Program-made: the position numbers and the translations under genes
In this document: piece by piece, positions 18,001 through 24,203 of the stretch
Position numbering within the stretch: position 1 is the first letter of the stretch
Layout of the letters: every line of letters begins with the position of its first letter
Origin: Pseudomonadota bacterium
GTDB lineage: Bacteria > Desulfobacterota > Desulfobulbia > Desulfobulbales > Desulfocapsaceae
Reading direction: 5' to 3'
DNA length: 43,925 nt
Assembly (NCBI GenBank): GCA_018821985.1
Contig: JAHJKP010000002.1
Coordinates: 1 to 43,925 of the forward strand
Notes under the pieces: model-generated
The model's input: the letters and a program-made list of their open reading frames with translations, nothing else
Told to the model about the DNA's origin: nothing
The model's database searches: none

Positions 18001-18456
18001 ATCGTCGAAACAGAGGCCCCCCTACTGTTCGACATACTCTGCTCCGAAGTCGCGTCTGCCTGGGAACTAAAAAGAGCAGGAAGCCGTATTCGCGAGACAG
18101 TACGGAACGCGGTGAAGCAGAACGGTTTTGAGGTGCGTCGCTCGGGAAAACGAGAGTTTATCTGGATCAAAGAGTTGTCAGAGAAGCCTTACGAAGGTTT
18201 CCGCATCCCAGGAGAGAGAGATCCAAAAGCACGCAGGGCGGAGGAAATTTGCCCGGAAGAGATAGCCAACGCGGCGGCCCTGGTCCTAACTCTACACATC
18301 AGTATGGACCAGAATGACCTTACGCGAGAGACTGCCAGCGTGTTCGGCATCACGCGGCTCGGTAACAAAGTGCGGTCGTCCTTCGAGGAGGGTATAGAAC
18401 TCATGAAAAAAAACGGAGGGTGTCGAATCGAGGGGGAGAGCCTCGTTGCGCCCTGA
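12076..18456 (+). CDS. DUF4011 / SF1 helicase / Vsr-like nuclease / DUF3320 giant
   Basis: The 2126-aa protein has, in order: a strand-rich N-terminus; a transglutaminase-like segment (about 225-260) with GTCMDTTVLLAACF and a downstream GHTFPGVW, possible Cys and His; DUF4011 from about 390 (RLARWKSNLLDLSLRNRLLN); an SF1 helicase with Walker A GPPGTGKS near 700, a long helical insertion, motif II FDEAS near 1483, then GDSRQLPP and VAVTRAR; a Vsr-like endonuclease domain at 1775-1870 (YRIDLAV, then GVECDGANYHSAKSARDRDR); and DUF3320 at the end. Proteins of this architecture occur in defence islands and are thought to unwind and cut foreign nucleic acid. The ATG follows ggag. It stands alone between two direct repeats and is GC-rich beside AT-rich cassettes. 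Confidence 0.88.
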   Translation: MVELPQQSQAESPLSVEVEYTPFINFAMQQNAVPLLRSLSVTNFSDKQASNLVVRVWSDPSVVAERTLRLDAIASGENYAFSDLALTLLREPLRRQSEREDGHLWIEISADGITPTRKLLPLSVLAYNEWYGVSSLPEIIAAHVLPNDPAVERILVEASKLLLEKTQDGSLSGYQSGDPRRAYAQAAAIYFAAARQKISYINPPASFEATGQKIRTPEHLLDRKLGTCMDTTVLLAACFEQAGLRSAVVLVEGHTFPGVWLVDKSFDDIVTGHASILMNRIRLGEFMVVESTGIAKAPPLSFKIAREQATTHLRTEVRFHFAVDVKAARKIGIRPLSLTEEVKGPASEDVCFDRETEPVCEDLIAPETVADTGSKKSTCPPREQESAVDRLARWKSNLLDLSLRNRLLNFKDSKKSIPLLCPDIAGLEDALAADEVFRVRSKPGAWGAADPRDAALHQEQTGVDALADYLHEEMTQRRVHAAVTERDLSVRLTEIERATRLGLEEGGANTLFLALGFLVWTETATSDIERRAPILLIPMSIERKAVRDGFRIQRIDEESRINITLLQKLKEDFGITIDGLDPLPEDESGLDVAKILRTLRDAIKRQPRWKVEDDASLTILTFSRFLMWLDLEANAEELKKNAVVRHLIETSNELFDPDASFPDLENLDDRYSPSATFCPLHADSSQLRAVYAAAEGRTFVLQGPPGTGKSQTITNLIAHCLTVGKRVLFVAQKRAALDVVHKRLADVGLGPFCLELHSNKTTKESFRAQLREALGVAGTGSSEHWERETSRLAEQRKALNTYAHDLHQPRAFGKSAYWAISQMIGHDGEKKVSLDLEQGTNRTPEEYHQMRAAIRELMEVARITGEPSRHPLKAVGLKEWSYGIEEDVLQLIRATENSVQRLQQIIAFVMPEMGLPVENLSLADLEKVQVRCMALVADSDSLMRQVENLLGTLPSADVGRVPEGPSSDVVAAEDQWVEFQRRIEHWLGQARQRHTKILFRVQSLQRFQNGLNLNRYPAFQGIRWETFGWDVQSISDLQNLIDQLMDLLKRWATELQRQMDMYKNWLELITERIFLPNGVLTTKDWVGLRDRLLDAIRRGKARDEMRKGLLAEYSPQLLELDVGQLLDSWHNKDSQWLFKRWWNSRAVRKEIGRVCLRKPGKADDLKMEKDLECACQVLQESHRLASEDGEAAQFFHTKWAAGEAEWAGLEEAVAWADQFRRTIDAIPERDHTVPSMVEDVSHQINEAGKRIIGDKGKTGGAFVEFLKTLEAFREAQHRLEGTLCLSLPWGDESVPGSFDNVEAVLQNLTSNLSRLREWTHYQSARAAVVHLHLSGVVNDLEQGNVGISEVESLFEHSFADWWVRTVLKSIPSLVGFIGERHALKIREFREHDAKIADLTKKETFARIASGMPRVASAGQRTPASSEAGLLQRFSQGGRKTIRRIFKECPNALARYKPCLLMSPLSVAQFIGADFPKFDMVVFDEASQMPTYDAIGAIARGNQLIVVGDSRQLPPTSFFERQKGDEEYSEDDMPEELESILEEAEAAGIKPLRLDWHYRSRHESLIAFSNRQYYENRLQTFPAALAEHPRLGVRWCEVPDGVYDHGKSRTNLKEAEAVVAEIIRRLLDPQEQNNSLGVVTFSQAQQSLVEDLLDAARGEYPEIEPHFTTVSEPVFVKNLETVQGDERDVILFSICYGPDVAGVIRMNFGPLNNKGGERRLNVAVTRARKQLLVFSRLRPEQIDLSRTQATGVHDLRTFLDYAKRGQVAFAEEVARTRGEVESFFEQAVLDELTARVWQVDPQVGCSGYRIDLAVRDPEFPGRYILGVECDGANYHSAKSARDRDRIRQAVLEGLGWQLHRVWSTDWWLQRPKEIAKLEEALELAKQKFRAADDLDLSPPANIPPAYVPIDNTIQQEMNQSFAREAAVVEQKPLNPLPDVVEFPGQSIYRRYEGTSTFSGELQDPTNASNVCDLVRLIVETEAPLLFDILCSEVASAWELKRAGSRIRETVRNAVKQNGFEVRRSGKREFIWIKELSEKPYEGFRIPGERDPKARRAEEICPEEIANAAALVLTLHISMDQNDLTRETASVFGITRLGNKVRSSFEEGIELMKKNGGCRIEGESLVAP

Positions 18457-18524
18457 GGAAAATTCCGGGGACACTTGACCGAATTCCAGCAATAAAATGC
18501 AGCAAATAACCCGGTGATTTTTGC

Positions 18525-18544
18525 GTTAATATTGCCACATCGAA
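18525..18544 (+). repeat. 20-nt repeat, copy 2
   Basis: Identical to the minus strand at 2359-2378 and likewise just downstream of a gene, here 69 bases after the helicase stop. Confidence 0.6.
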
Positions 18545-18617
18545 TATCTGATTTTATCCAACTGTCCTCGGGTTAAACCTTACTGTGCCGTTACGTATAA
18601 TCAGGAAGAAGCTCTTC

Positions 18618-18761
18618 TTTCTGTTTACCTACCATTGCTTGACCTTGCCACTGGCATCTTTTTAATTCTTTCCCCAAAATTCCTATTATAAATATTTTAC
18701 ATGTGATTGAATGAATCAACGTTCGTTTTTATGACGAAAGGAGAATTTGGAAAAATATAAA
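18618..18761 (+). repeat. flanking direct repeat, copy 2
   Basis: This copy matches 11847-11990 in blocks (see that entry), with TTGACC at 18639-18644 and a weaker TAATTC 18 bases on. The palindrome of copy 1 is degenerate here. No gene starts within 280 bases downstream, so it may be the orphan promoter of a gene lost when the next cassette arrived. Confidence 0.7.
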
Positions 18762-18882
18762 AGTCAGTGTTTGATTAACGGGTTAAGAAGGTTGATCCTG
18801 AATATGTTGGGAAAACACGGACGGCTCAATATTAAAGAAAAATACTAGACAGAATCCGCATAGCACAATATTGGCTCATTCT

Positions 18883-19033
18883 GCCTAATACACTGATGTC
18901 CCCGCTTCGCGGGACATCGCCCCGGATGAGTAGCGCTTTTGCTACGATCTAATATCAAGGTAAATCAAACTCCGGGACATCAAATGGATTGAGGTAGACG
19001 CAAACAAAGCGCTACTCATCCGGGGCGTTCGGC
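18883..19033 (+). repeat. large attC-like site at the head of the plus array
   Basis: A perfect 22-bp inverted repeat (18918-18939 and 19006-19027) ends exactly at GTTCGGC (19027-19033). A smaller hairpin (gatgtccc ... gggacatc, 18895-18918) lies at the left. GTTCGGC is the exact reverse complement of GCCGAAC at 20721-20727, the end of the next cassette, so 19027 is a real cassette border. The left box (gcctaat, 18883-18889) is a poor RYYYAAC match, and arms this perfect are unusual for attC. Confidence 0.55.
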
Positions 19034-19050
19034 GTATCAAGAAGGTGAGA

Positions 19051-19647
19051 ATGAACTATTTCTGCCACTTGGATTCATCCGGTGATCTTGAGTACACAAA
19101 TCTTCAGCTTTACTCGCTTAAGAAGGCCGCTGATGCGTGGAACGAACTCCTTGATGGTGTCACCGATACCGGTCTTGACAGCGTTAACCATCTGCGCGAA
19201 CGCCTTACGTTCATCGTAAGCTGTCTAGGGCTTTCCTTGTCGCAATTGATGGGACAGAACTGCCCTTCTCATGACAAGGAGAAGATAGATCAGCCAGGCG
19301 AGTTGCTGTCCAATATTCTGAACCGAACGAGTGTGGATCGTACAACGAAGCGCCTATTGAACAGCACGTTTGGAGATTTTTTGAAATATTATGGAGCTAT
19401 TCGGCACTTTGGAAGGAACCTGGATGATAATAACTATGAGGTAGTGCGGAAGTTGACTATCAGTGAACTCAACCGTTTTATAAAAATGACAATCCAAATC
19501 TGGGATCTGGTTATCGGTATTTACCGCCAAAACAGGGAGAACGAAATTGATGATGACGTATCATCAGTCTCCAACATTGTATCGTTTAACAGTCTTGCCA
19601 AACAACAGAATGTGGCTGCAAAACTTAACAACAGATTTATGAAGTAA
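19051..19647 (+). CDS. unknown helical cassette protein, 198 aa
   Basis: I do not recognise the family. It is largely helical, soluble, and rich in Asn and Asp, with an RHFGRNLDDNNYE loop that recalls R...H loops of some HEPN proteins but is too weak to assign. The ATG at 19051 is preferred to the GTG six bases earlier because aagaagg is then well placed. The gene begins 24 bases after the GTTCGGC border, typical for a cassette. The next gene starts six bases after its stop, so the two act together. Both carry YTNLQL followed by a helix: near residue 14 here and in the middle of the partner. Confidence 0.6.
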   Translation: MNYFCHLDSSGDLEYTNLQLYSLKKAADAWNELLDGVTDTGLDSVNHLRERLTFIVSCLGLSLSQLMGQNCPSHDKEKIDQPGELLSNILNRTSVDRTTKRLLNSTFGDFLKYYGAIRHFGRNLDDNNYEVVRKLTISELNRFIKMTIQIWDLVIGIYRQNRENEIDDDVSSVSNIVSFNSLAKQQNVAAKLNNRFMK

Positions 19648-19653
19648 AATCTT

Positions 19654-20550
19654 ATGATAAAATTCGTTTCTTCCCTTTTTGGTTCAAAAGAGTGTGAGCG
19701 GCCTACAAATGAATCTGACATTAGAAAGTATGCAGAAAATGCATTGTCAGGACTTGGTGTCTATGCCACTAATTCCTTGTCGGATGATTGGCCTAAGTGG
19801 GAAAAAAAGATGGAAGAAGATCTTGGTTATTTAGAAGTCCAGGCTCAAAAATTTTCAAGTCCTCATCTTTATACACAAGCAGGCAACGGGTGGGGCCTTT
19901 TTGCCATATGGTATCGCAGAAAAAAGGATGACAAAACAATCCCACTGAGGCGTGGCATATCATTGTTGGAAAGAGCTTTGGGGATTGATCCTGACTTTGA
20001 GAAAGCAAAAATAGCACTTGGTTCCATTTTGGTGGAAAGACAACAGGTTCGTGATCTAAATCGTGCTCTCCTTTTATTGAACTCAATTCAAAACAAATCA
20101 GGGCAAACTCAAGAACTTATAAGTAAAGCAAAACGCTGGCTTGGCGATATCGATTTTGACCAAAGTTTTGACTATACCAATCTGCAATTACTTCCTTTAA
20201 ATGCTCTGAGGGAAGAATTGAAAAAATGCAGAGCATTAATAAGAAATTTAATAAAAGATAAAAACTTAGATAAAATGCGCCCTGTCCTTGAACATATGTA
20301 TCGCCTTGCAGTGCTCCATGATGCGGCAACTTATGTGGTGCTACATGGTGACTATTTTATTGATAAAAATAAAGACAGGGCTTGGGACAAAAAACTTCAA
20401 AAAATTGTTAACTCCATCAATAAGTTTTCTTACAGTTCTAATGGGGCAATTCCCTCTGGAGAAGGCTATCTTTCCAAAAACGACAATAAAAACTTTCAGC
20501 TGGTTTTTGGAGAAACATCAAAAGTTTTCCTTCCAGCAAAATTATTATAA
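19654..20550 (+). CDS. TPR-like helical protein, second gene of cassette
   Basis: The 298-aa protein has tetratricopeptide-like helices in its middle: GISLLERALGIDPDFEKAKIAL and the next helix pair match the TPR pattern of alternating small and aromatic residues. The N-terminus (FVSSLFGSKECERP) is not a signal peptide. The C-terminal third is helical and ends VFLPAKLL. TPR proteins mediate protein binding, and the likeliest partner is the 198-aa product six bases upstream. A known function cannot be named. The DNA is AT-rich like the other cassettes. Confidence 0.6.
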   Translation: MIKFVSSLFGSKECERPTNESDIRKYAENALSGLGVYATNSLSDDWPKWEKKMEEDLGYLEVQAQKFSSPHLYTQAGNGWGLFAIWYRRKKDDKTIPLRRGISLLERALGIDPDFEKAKIALGSILVERQQVRDLNRALLLLNSIQNKSGQTQELISKAKRWLGDIDFDQSFDYTNLQLLPLNALREELKKCRALIRNLIKDKNLDKMRPVLEHMYRLAVLHDAATYVVLHGDYFIDKNKDRAWDKKLQKIVNSINKFSYSSNGAIPSGEGYLSKNDNKNFQLVFGETSKVFLPAKLL

Positions 20551-20720
20551 AAAGGTTAAAAAACAGGTAGTTACTTTATAATATTTGATTAAAACACGCG
20601 TTTAGGTTCAATCTCAGGGCAAATTATGGGAAAACAGGCAGATTGTGCCATTCAAATGACACGGACACTAAATCAATACTTGGCCAATATTTCGTACCTC
20701 AAGTCAATAAAACGAAATGA
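20551..20720. other. non-coding tail of cassette before attC
   Basis: AT-rich sequence between the TPR-like gene and the attC. I see no gene, terminator or promoter I can support. Confidence 0.4.
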
Positions 20721-20930
20721 GCCGAACCAGGCGGTTCACTTGACGCCGAGAACGTCTGCGGCGCTGACGCGGCAAGCGTGTTGGCGGCGCAAGTGACCTT
20801 GGTCGATAAGCTCGCCCGCTGACGCGGACGAGCTTATCGCTGCTGTTGAGTAAACTCGAACACCCTGACAGGTTCCGCCTATGGCTACACCTATCAAGGC
20901 GTTCGAGTTTACTCAACAGCAGCGTTGTAC
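20721..20930 (+). repeat. oversized attC-like site with nested hairpins
   Basis: It runs from GCCGAAC (20721-20727) to GTTGTAC (20924-20930), about 210 bp, longer than usual attC sites. The first part looks like a normal attC arm pair (ggttcacttg with caagtgacc). Then come a hairpin with 11-bp arms (20804-20814 and 20829-20839) and a perfect 23-bp inverted repeat (20839-20861 and 20901-20923). The motif GCTGACGCGG occurs twice (20763-20772, 20818-20827) and again in two later attC sites. Probably two attC sites fused. Confidence 0.65.
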
Positions 20931-20964
20931 TCAAAAAAGCATAGAGGCATAAACAAGGATATTC

Positions 20965-21723
20965 ATGGTTTGTCATCTACACGATTTAATAGAATCTATA
21001 GATCAGAATAAGATTTTGTGTATAGAGCCAATCAACGATGAAGAGTTTGATGAAATAACTAGGAAATTCAAAAACGTTGCATCGCAGGCAATCTGCTTCG
21101 ACATGGGTGAAGTTGACGAAATGCCCAATATTGCCCCTGTTTATGAAATGGTGAAAGAACCATTCCCAACATGCTGGTTTGAATTCAATTTTACTCATAC
21201 TGATGGAACTCAAATAATTCTTGGTATGTTAGTGGTTGTTCGAGACGAAGTTCAGATCACCTCTTTCCGGCGCAAACACAAGCAATGGTGTATACGGGGA
21301 GTTATAATATTAGACTCTCTATCTTCGTGGGAAAATTTCGGTTTATTTCCACCTGTTGATGTAGTTGGTGAGGAACTAAAGCAACACAAAATAGTTCTCT
21401 CAACATTTTTATCGGCTTTGAACTGCAAAAATGTAAAAAGGGTTGAGCATAAACCAGAGCCAAAATTACAAAAATCTAGAAGGAAAAGAGGAAAACTACC
21501 GCTGTTCTCACACTGGTCATTAGAACTCGCAATACCAGGCACTTCCAATAACAACTCCAAAAGTAATGGTACTAAATCCTCACCTCGAGTTCATCTTAGA
21601 AGAGGACATCCACGTCAATACACACCAGGGAATTGGACGTGGGTTCAACCATGTATGGTTGGAACAGGAAAAGGAATTGTAACAAAGGACTATGTAGCAA
21701 AGTTTGAAGGCTCCGAGGAATAA
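20965..21723 (+). CDS. unknown cassette protein with RRGH-type C-terminal motif
   Basis: The 252-aa protein has an acidic alpha/beta N-terminal part and a basic linker (QKSRRKRGK, about 170-178). Its C-terminal 45 residues read RVHLRRGHPRQYTPGNWTWV and then PCMVGTGKG plus KDY. A similar tail (RxHxRRGHxR ... WVxPxxVG) recurs in phage and prophage hypotheticals, from my recall of such families; function unknown. The gene begins about 35 bases after the GTTGTAC border and ends 17 bases before its own GTACAAC box, so it is the only gene of a verified 900-bp cassette. Confidence 0.6.
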   Translation: MVCHLHDLIESIDQNKILCIEPINDEEFDEITRKFKNVASQAICFDMGEVDEMPNIAPVYEMVKEPFPTCWFEFNFTHTDGTQIILGMLVVVRDEVQITSFRRKHKQWCIRGVIILDSLSSWENFGLFPPVDVVGEELKQHKIVLSTFLSALNCKNVKRVEHKPEPKLQKSRRKRGKLPLFSHWSLELAIPGTSNNNSKSNGTKSSPRVHLRRGHPRQYTPGNWTWVQPCMVGTGKGIVTKDYVAKFEGSEE

Positions 21724-21740
21724 ATAACTAAAGAAAAGCC

Positions 21741-21830
21741 GTACAACAATTTAATTCAGCGGATGGCGTGATCGTATGCGGCGCTGACGCGGCAAGTTCA
21801 TTGGCGCCACCGCTGATCAAGACGTTGGGC
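21741..21830 (+). repeat. attC site
   Basis: GTACAAC (21741-21747) to GTTGGGC (21824-21830), 90 bp. The inner arms cagcgg and ccgctg pair, and the loop carries GCTGACGCGG (21783-21792). GTACAAC is the exact complement of the border GTTGTAC at 20924. Confidence 0.85.
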
Positions 21831-21845
21831 AGTAAAATATACTAA

Positions 21846-22970
21846 ATGCAAAGAATAGATAAAGATACACTTAAGGAACTTGAAGAATCTTTAACCGAGG
21901 AGTTAAAGGAACTAGAAAGTTCCACTTTACAAAGAGCAAGCCTTATCGCAGAGAAAAAAGTATCTATCCAATCATTACATGGGTATCTTGGCGGGAAAAA
22001 CAACCATTACGTTGATAGCATTCGTTCACAGTTCCCTTCCCCTGATGATTTCATTAGTAAATGGATTCAAGGTTTACTCTCAAGAGTAAAAGAAATCGAA
22101 GATGAACAGCGTGTAAAATATAACGGCAACATTTACCAGAACTCAACATCACACAAAATCTTAAAGTTAGTACAAGACCCCATAGTTAATAAATATTTCT
22201 TATGCTTTCTTAAAAGAAATTTCTTCAGAAATATCAAAGAAAGAACAAGAGAAAAACCGAGTTATATACATTGGAAATTGTGGTTCGGTGAAAACCAAAT
22301 GCCTTGGGGTTTAATAATTGCACCAGCGTATAGAAAAGGCGAATGGACTAATGATGTTAGTGAAATAAGAAGAGCTGATTATCAGTATTGGACTATTGGC
22401 CATATTCTTTCAACTGGGCTAATTGATCCTGATAACAAAAATCCTATCCACTTTCATGACATTAAAGAGTTTGTCGTTTTCTATAAAAGTGTCTTGAAAA
22501 GACTTTCAAAAAGTCAATATGAAAAGCAAATAGTCGACTTGTATTTGGAATACTTAGAGAAATCTTCGAATCCACATGATGAGCCATTTTTAATTCCAGA
22601 ACTTCGATATGCTGGTTTAGAAAAAAATCACAAATACCGATTAGATTTTTCAGTTTTGAATTCTCATGTAATGGAATTTATTGGCTTTGAGTTGAGTCCT
22701 CACTCAACTCACATGGCAGTCAAAGGAATTAAAGGTAGAAAACAAAAAGACGTAAATGATGAGATAAAAGAAAAATGGAGCAAGGAAACATCAAAGAGGA
22801 ATGAATATTTTTTAAGTTATGATATTTCAACAATAACTTTTTCAGACAAAGAGCTTGAAGACATAGATTCTTGTTTTGAAACAATAGCGGCTTTTTTACA
22901 AAAACGGGCTCCAAAATCAACATCACTTAAAACATCACTGAAAGAACTAAGTGCTTTTCAAATAAAATAG
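21846..22970 (+). CDS. unknown protein, possible REase-like fold, 374 aa
   Basis: The N-terminal 120 residues are helical and charged, possibly coiled coil (ELEESLTEELKELESS). The C-terminal part has IPELRYAG, then YRLDFSVLN, then GFELSPHSTH, which resembles the D ... E-x-x spacing of PD-(D/E)xK nucleases (RLDF followed by an ExD/ExK strand), but the expected Lys is a Ser here. I therefore give a fold suggestion only. It begins 15 bases after the GTTGGGC border, and its stop is four bases before its own GCCCAAC box, so it fills its cassette. The ribosome binding site is weak, as is common when expression relies on upstream cassettes. Confidence 0.6.
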   Translation: MQRIDKDTLKELEESLTEELKELESSTLQRASLIAEKKVSIQSLHGYLGGKNNHYVDSIRSQFPSPDDFISKWIQGLLSRVKEIEDEQRVKYNGNIYQNSTSHKILKLVQDPIVNKYFLCFLKRNFFRNIKERTREKPSYIHWKLWFGENQMPWGLIIAPAYRKGEWTNDVSEIRRADYQYWTIGHILSTGLIDPDNKNPIHFHDIKEFVVFYKSVLKRLSKSQYEKQIVDLYLEYLEKSSNPHDEPFLIPELRYAGLEKNHKYRLDFSVLNSHVMEFIGFELSPHSTHMAVKGIKGRKQKDVNDEIKEKWSKETSKRNEYFLSYDISTITFSDKELEDIDSCFETIAAFLQKRAPKSTSLKTSLKELSAFQIK

Positions 22971-22974
22971 AATA

Positions 22975-23038
22975 GCCCAACAAAATGTTTCAGCGGAAGC
23001 CTCTAACTGCGCGGCTCTCGCTGAACACTACGTTATCA
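22975..23038 (+). repeat. attC site
   Basis: GCCCAAC (22975-22981) to GTTATCA (23032-23038), 64 bp, with arms tttcagcg and cgctgaa. GCCCAAC is the exact complement of the border GTTGGGC at 21824. Confidence 0.85.
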
Positions 23039-23061
23039 CCCCACAATAAAAGGAGGTTACT

Positions 23062-23265
23062 ATGGCTGATCATGTCTTATTACAACACGCAAAAAGAAAA
23101 CCATTCTCAAGTACGCCAGACATGCCCGTTGGGGCAACTTTTGATCACAAAAAAGGGTATTGGGTTAAAGACGGTAAAGAGTTGGTAACACAAGGTTCAA
23201 AGTATGGCGCTATGGTTTCAAAAAAATGCGATCAAGAGACTGGCGAGGATCAAAAAGGAGAATGA
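23062..23265 (+). CDS. possible precursor peptide for the ATP-grasp enzyme, 67 aa
   Basis: A small hydrophilic protein with a very strong ribosome binding site (aaaaggagg). A leader-like first half (MADHVLLQHAKRKPFSS) is followed by FDHKKGYWVKDGK and a tail dense in Lys, Thr, Asp and Glu (SKKCDQETGEDQKGE). Graspetide precursors end in cores where an ATP-grasp ligase joins Thr, Ser or Lys side chains to Asp or Glu, so this tail is a plausible core; that is inference. Its TGA overlaps the ATG of the ATP-grasp gene by four bases (ATGA). It starts 24 bases after the cassette border at 23032-23038. One Cys lies in the tail. Confidence 0.65.
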   Translation: MADHVLLQHAKRKPFSSTPDMPVGATFDHKKGYWVKDGKELVTQGSKYGAMVSKKCDQETGEDQKGE

Positions 23266-24203
23266 TAGTAGATATTCTCATCATTTCGAGTATTTACGAT
23301 TTTTCAACTGATCTTGTAACTCAAGCTCTTGAGAAAGCCGGAGTAAACTATTTAAGGCTCAATAAAGAAAGTTTTACGAAATATAGAGTAACTTTAATTC
23401 CAGAAGATGTTCTTATGAGAGTTGAAGGGCCTAGTGGATCTTTTACCGTCTCTGACAGTGTTCTTTCAGTCTTTTATCGTCAGCCCGTATTTTTACGAAA
23501 TACACCAGGCGAATCACTTTCGTTAAAAGAACAATTGATACGCAGTCAATGGATGGCGTTCCTGAGAAGTCTAAGCATATTTAAAAATGCGAGATGGATG
23601 AACTGGCCAGAATCAACCTATTTGGCTGAAACCAAAGCATACCAGCTCATGCAAGCCCATGAGTTAGGGTTCAATATCCCCAAAACAAAAATTGGGAATA
23701 ATGCAATAGAATTTCAATCTTTTAGTGGCGAAGTCATAATTAAATCACTTGATACTGTCTTGCTAAGAGAAGGGAATGACAGTCTTTTTACATATTCAAC
23801 TGTTACGCAACCCCATAGATTACGCGATGAAGAAGTTTATGAGGTTCCAATGACTGTTCAAGAATATCTTTTTCCAAAGACAGATATAAGGGTAACTGTT
23901 GTAGGTGACAATTTATTTGCTGTTAAGATCACAAGTAATGGCAAAAGTATTGACGAAGATTGGCGCATTATAAGTCGAGATAAAGTTGAATACACTGACA
24001 TACTGCTCCCTCATGAGGTGAAATCTTCTTGCCAGTGCCTTGTCAAAGAATTGGGACTCAGTTTTGGAGCAATTGACTTAATAGAAAGCAATGGTAAGTA
24101 CATTTTCATTGAAATAAATCCGACGGGTGAATGGGGGTGGATTGTCACACCTGAGCGTAGGATCGACACTTGTATCACCGAATGGTTAACTGGGGAGTCA
24201 TGA
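23262..24203 (+). CDS. RiPP-type ATP-grasp ligase (MvdD-like)
   Basis: The 313-aa enzyme has the layout of ATP-grasp peptide ligases of the microviridin/graspetide kind: an N-terminal domain starting MIVDILIISSIYDFSTDL, the WMNWPESTYLAETKAYQLMQ segment seen where MvdC/MvdD enzymes meet their peptide, the ATP lid region with VIIKSL and VQEYLFPKTDIRVTVVGD, and the metal-binding end FIEINPTGEWGW. These enzymes use ATP to join acidic side chains to Ser, Thr or Lys. I chose the ATG at 23262 (aaggag just before), which overlaps the upstream peptide gene. Its own TGA overlaps the next gene by four bases, so all three are one translational unit. Confidence 0.85.
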   Translation: MIVDILIISSIYDFSTDLVTQALEKAGVNYLRLNKESFTKYRVTLIPEDVLMRVEGPSGSFTVSDSVLSVFYRQPVFLRNTPGESLSLKEQLIRSQWMAFLRSLSIFKNARWMNWPESTYLAETKAYQLMQAHELGFNIPKTKIGNNAIEFQSFSGEVIIKSLDTVLLREGNDSLFTYSTVTQPHRLRDEEVYEVPMTVQEYLFPKTDIRVTVVGDNLFAVKITSNGKSIDEDWRIISRDKVEYTDILLPHEVKSSCQCLVKELGLSFGAIDLIESNGKYIFIEINPTGEWGWIVTPERRIDTCITEWLTGES

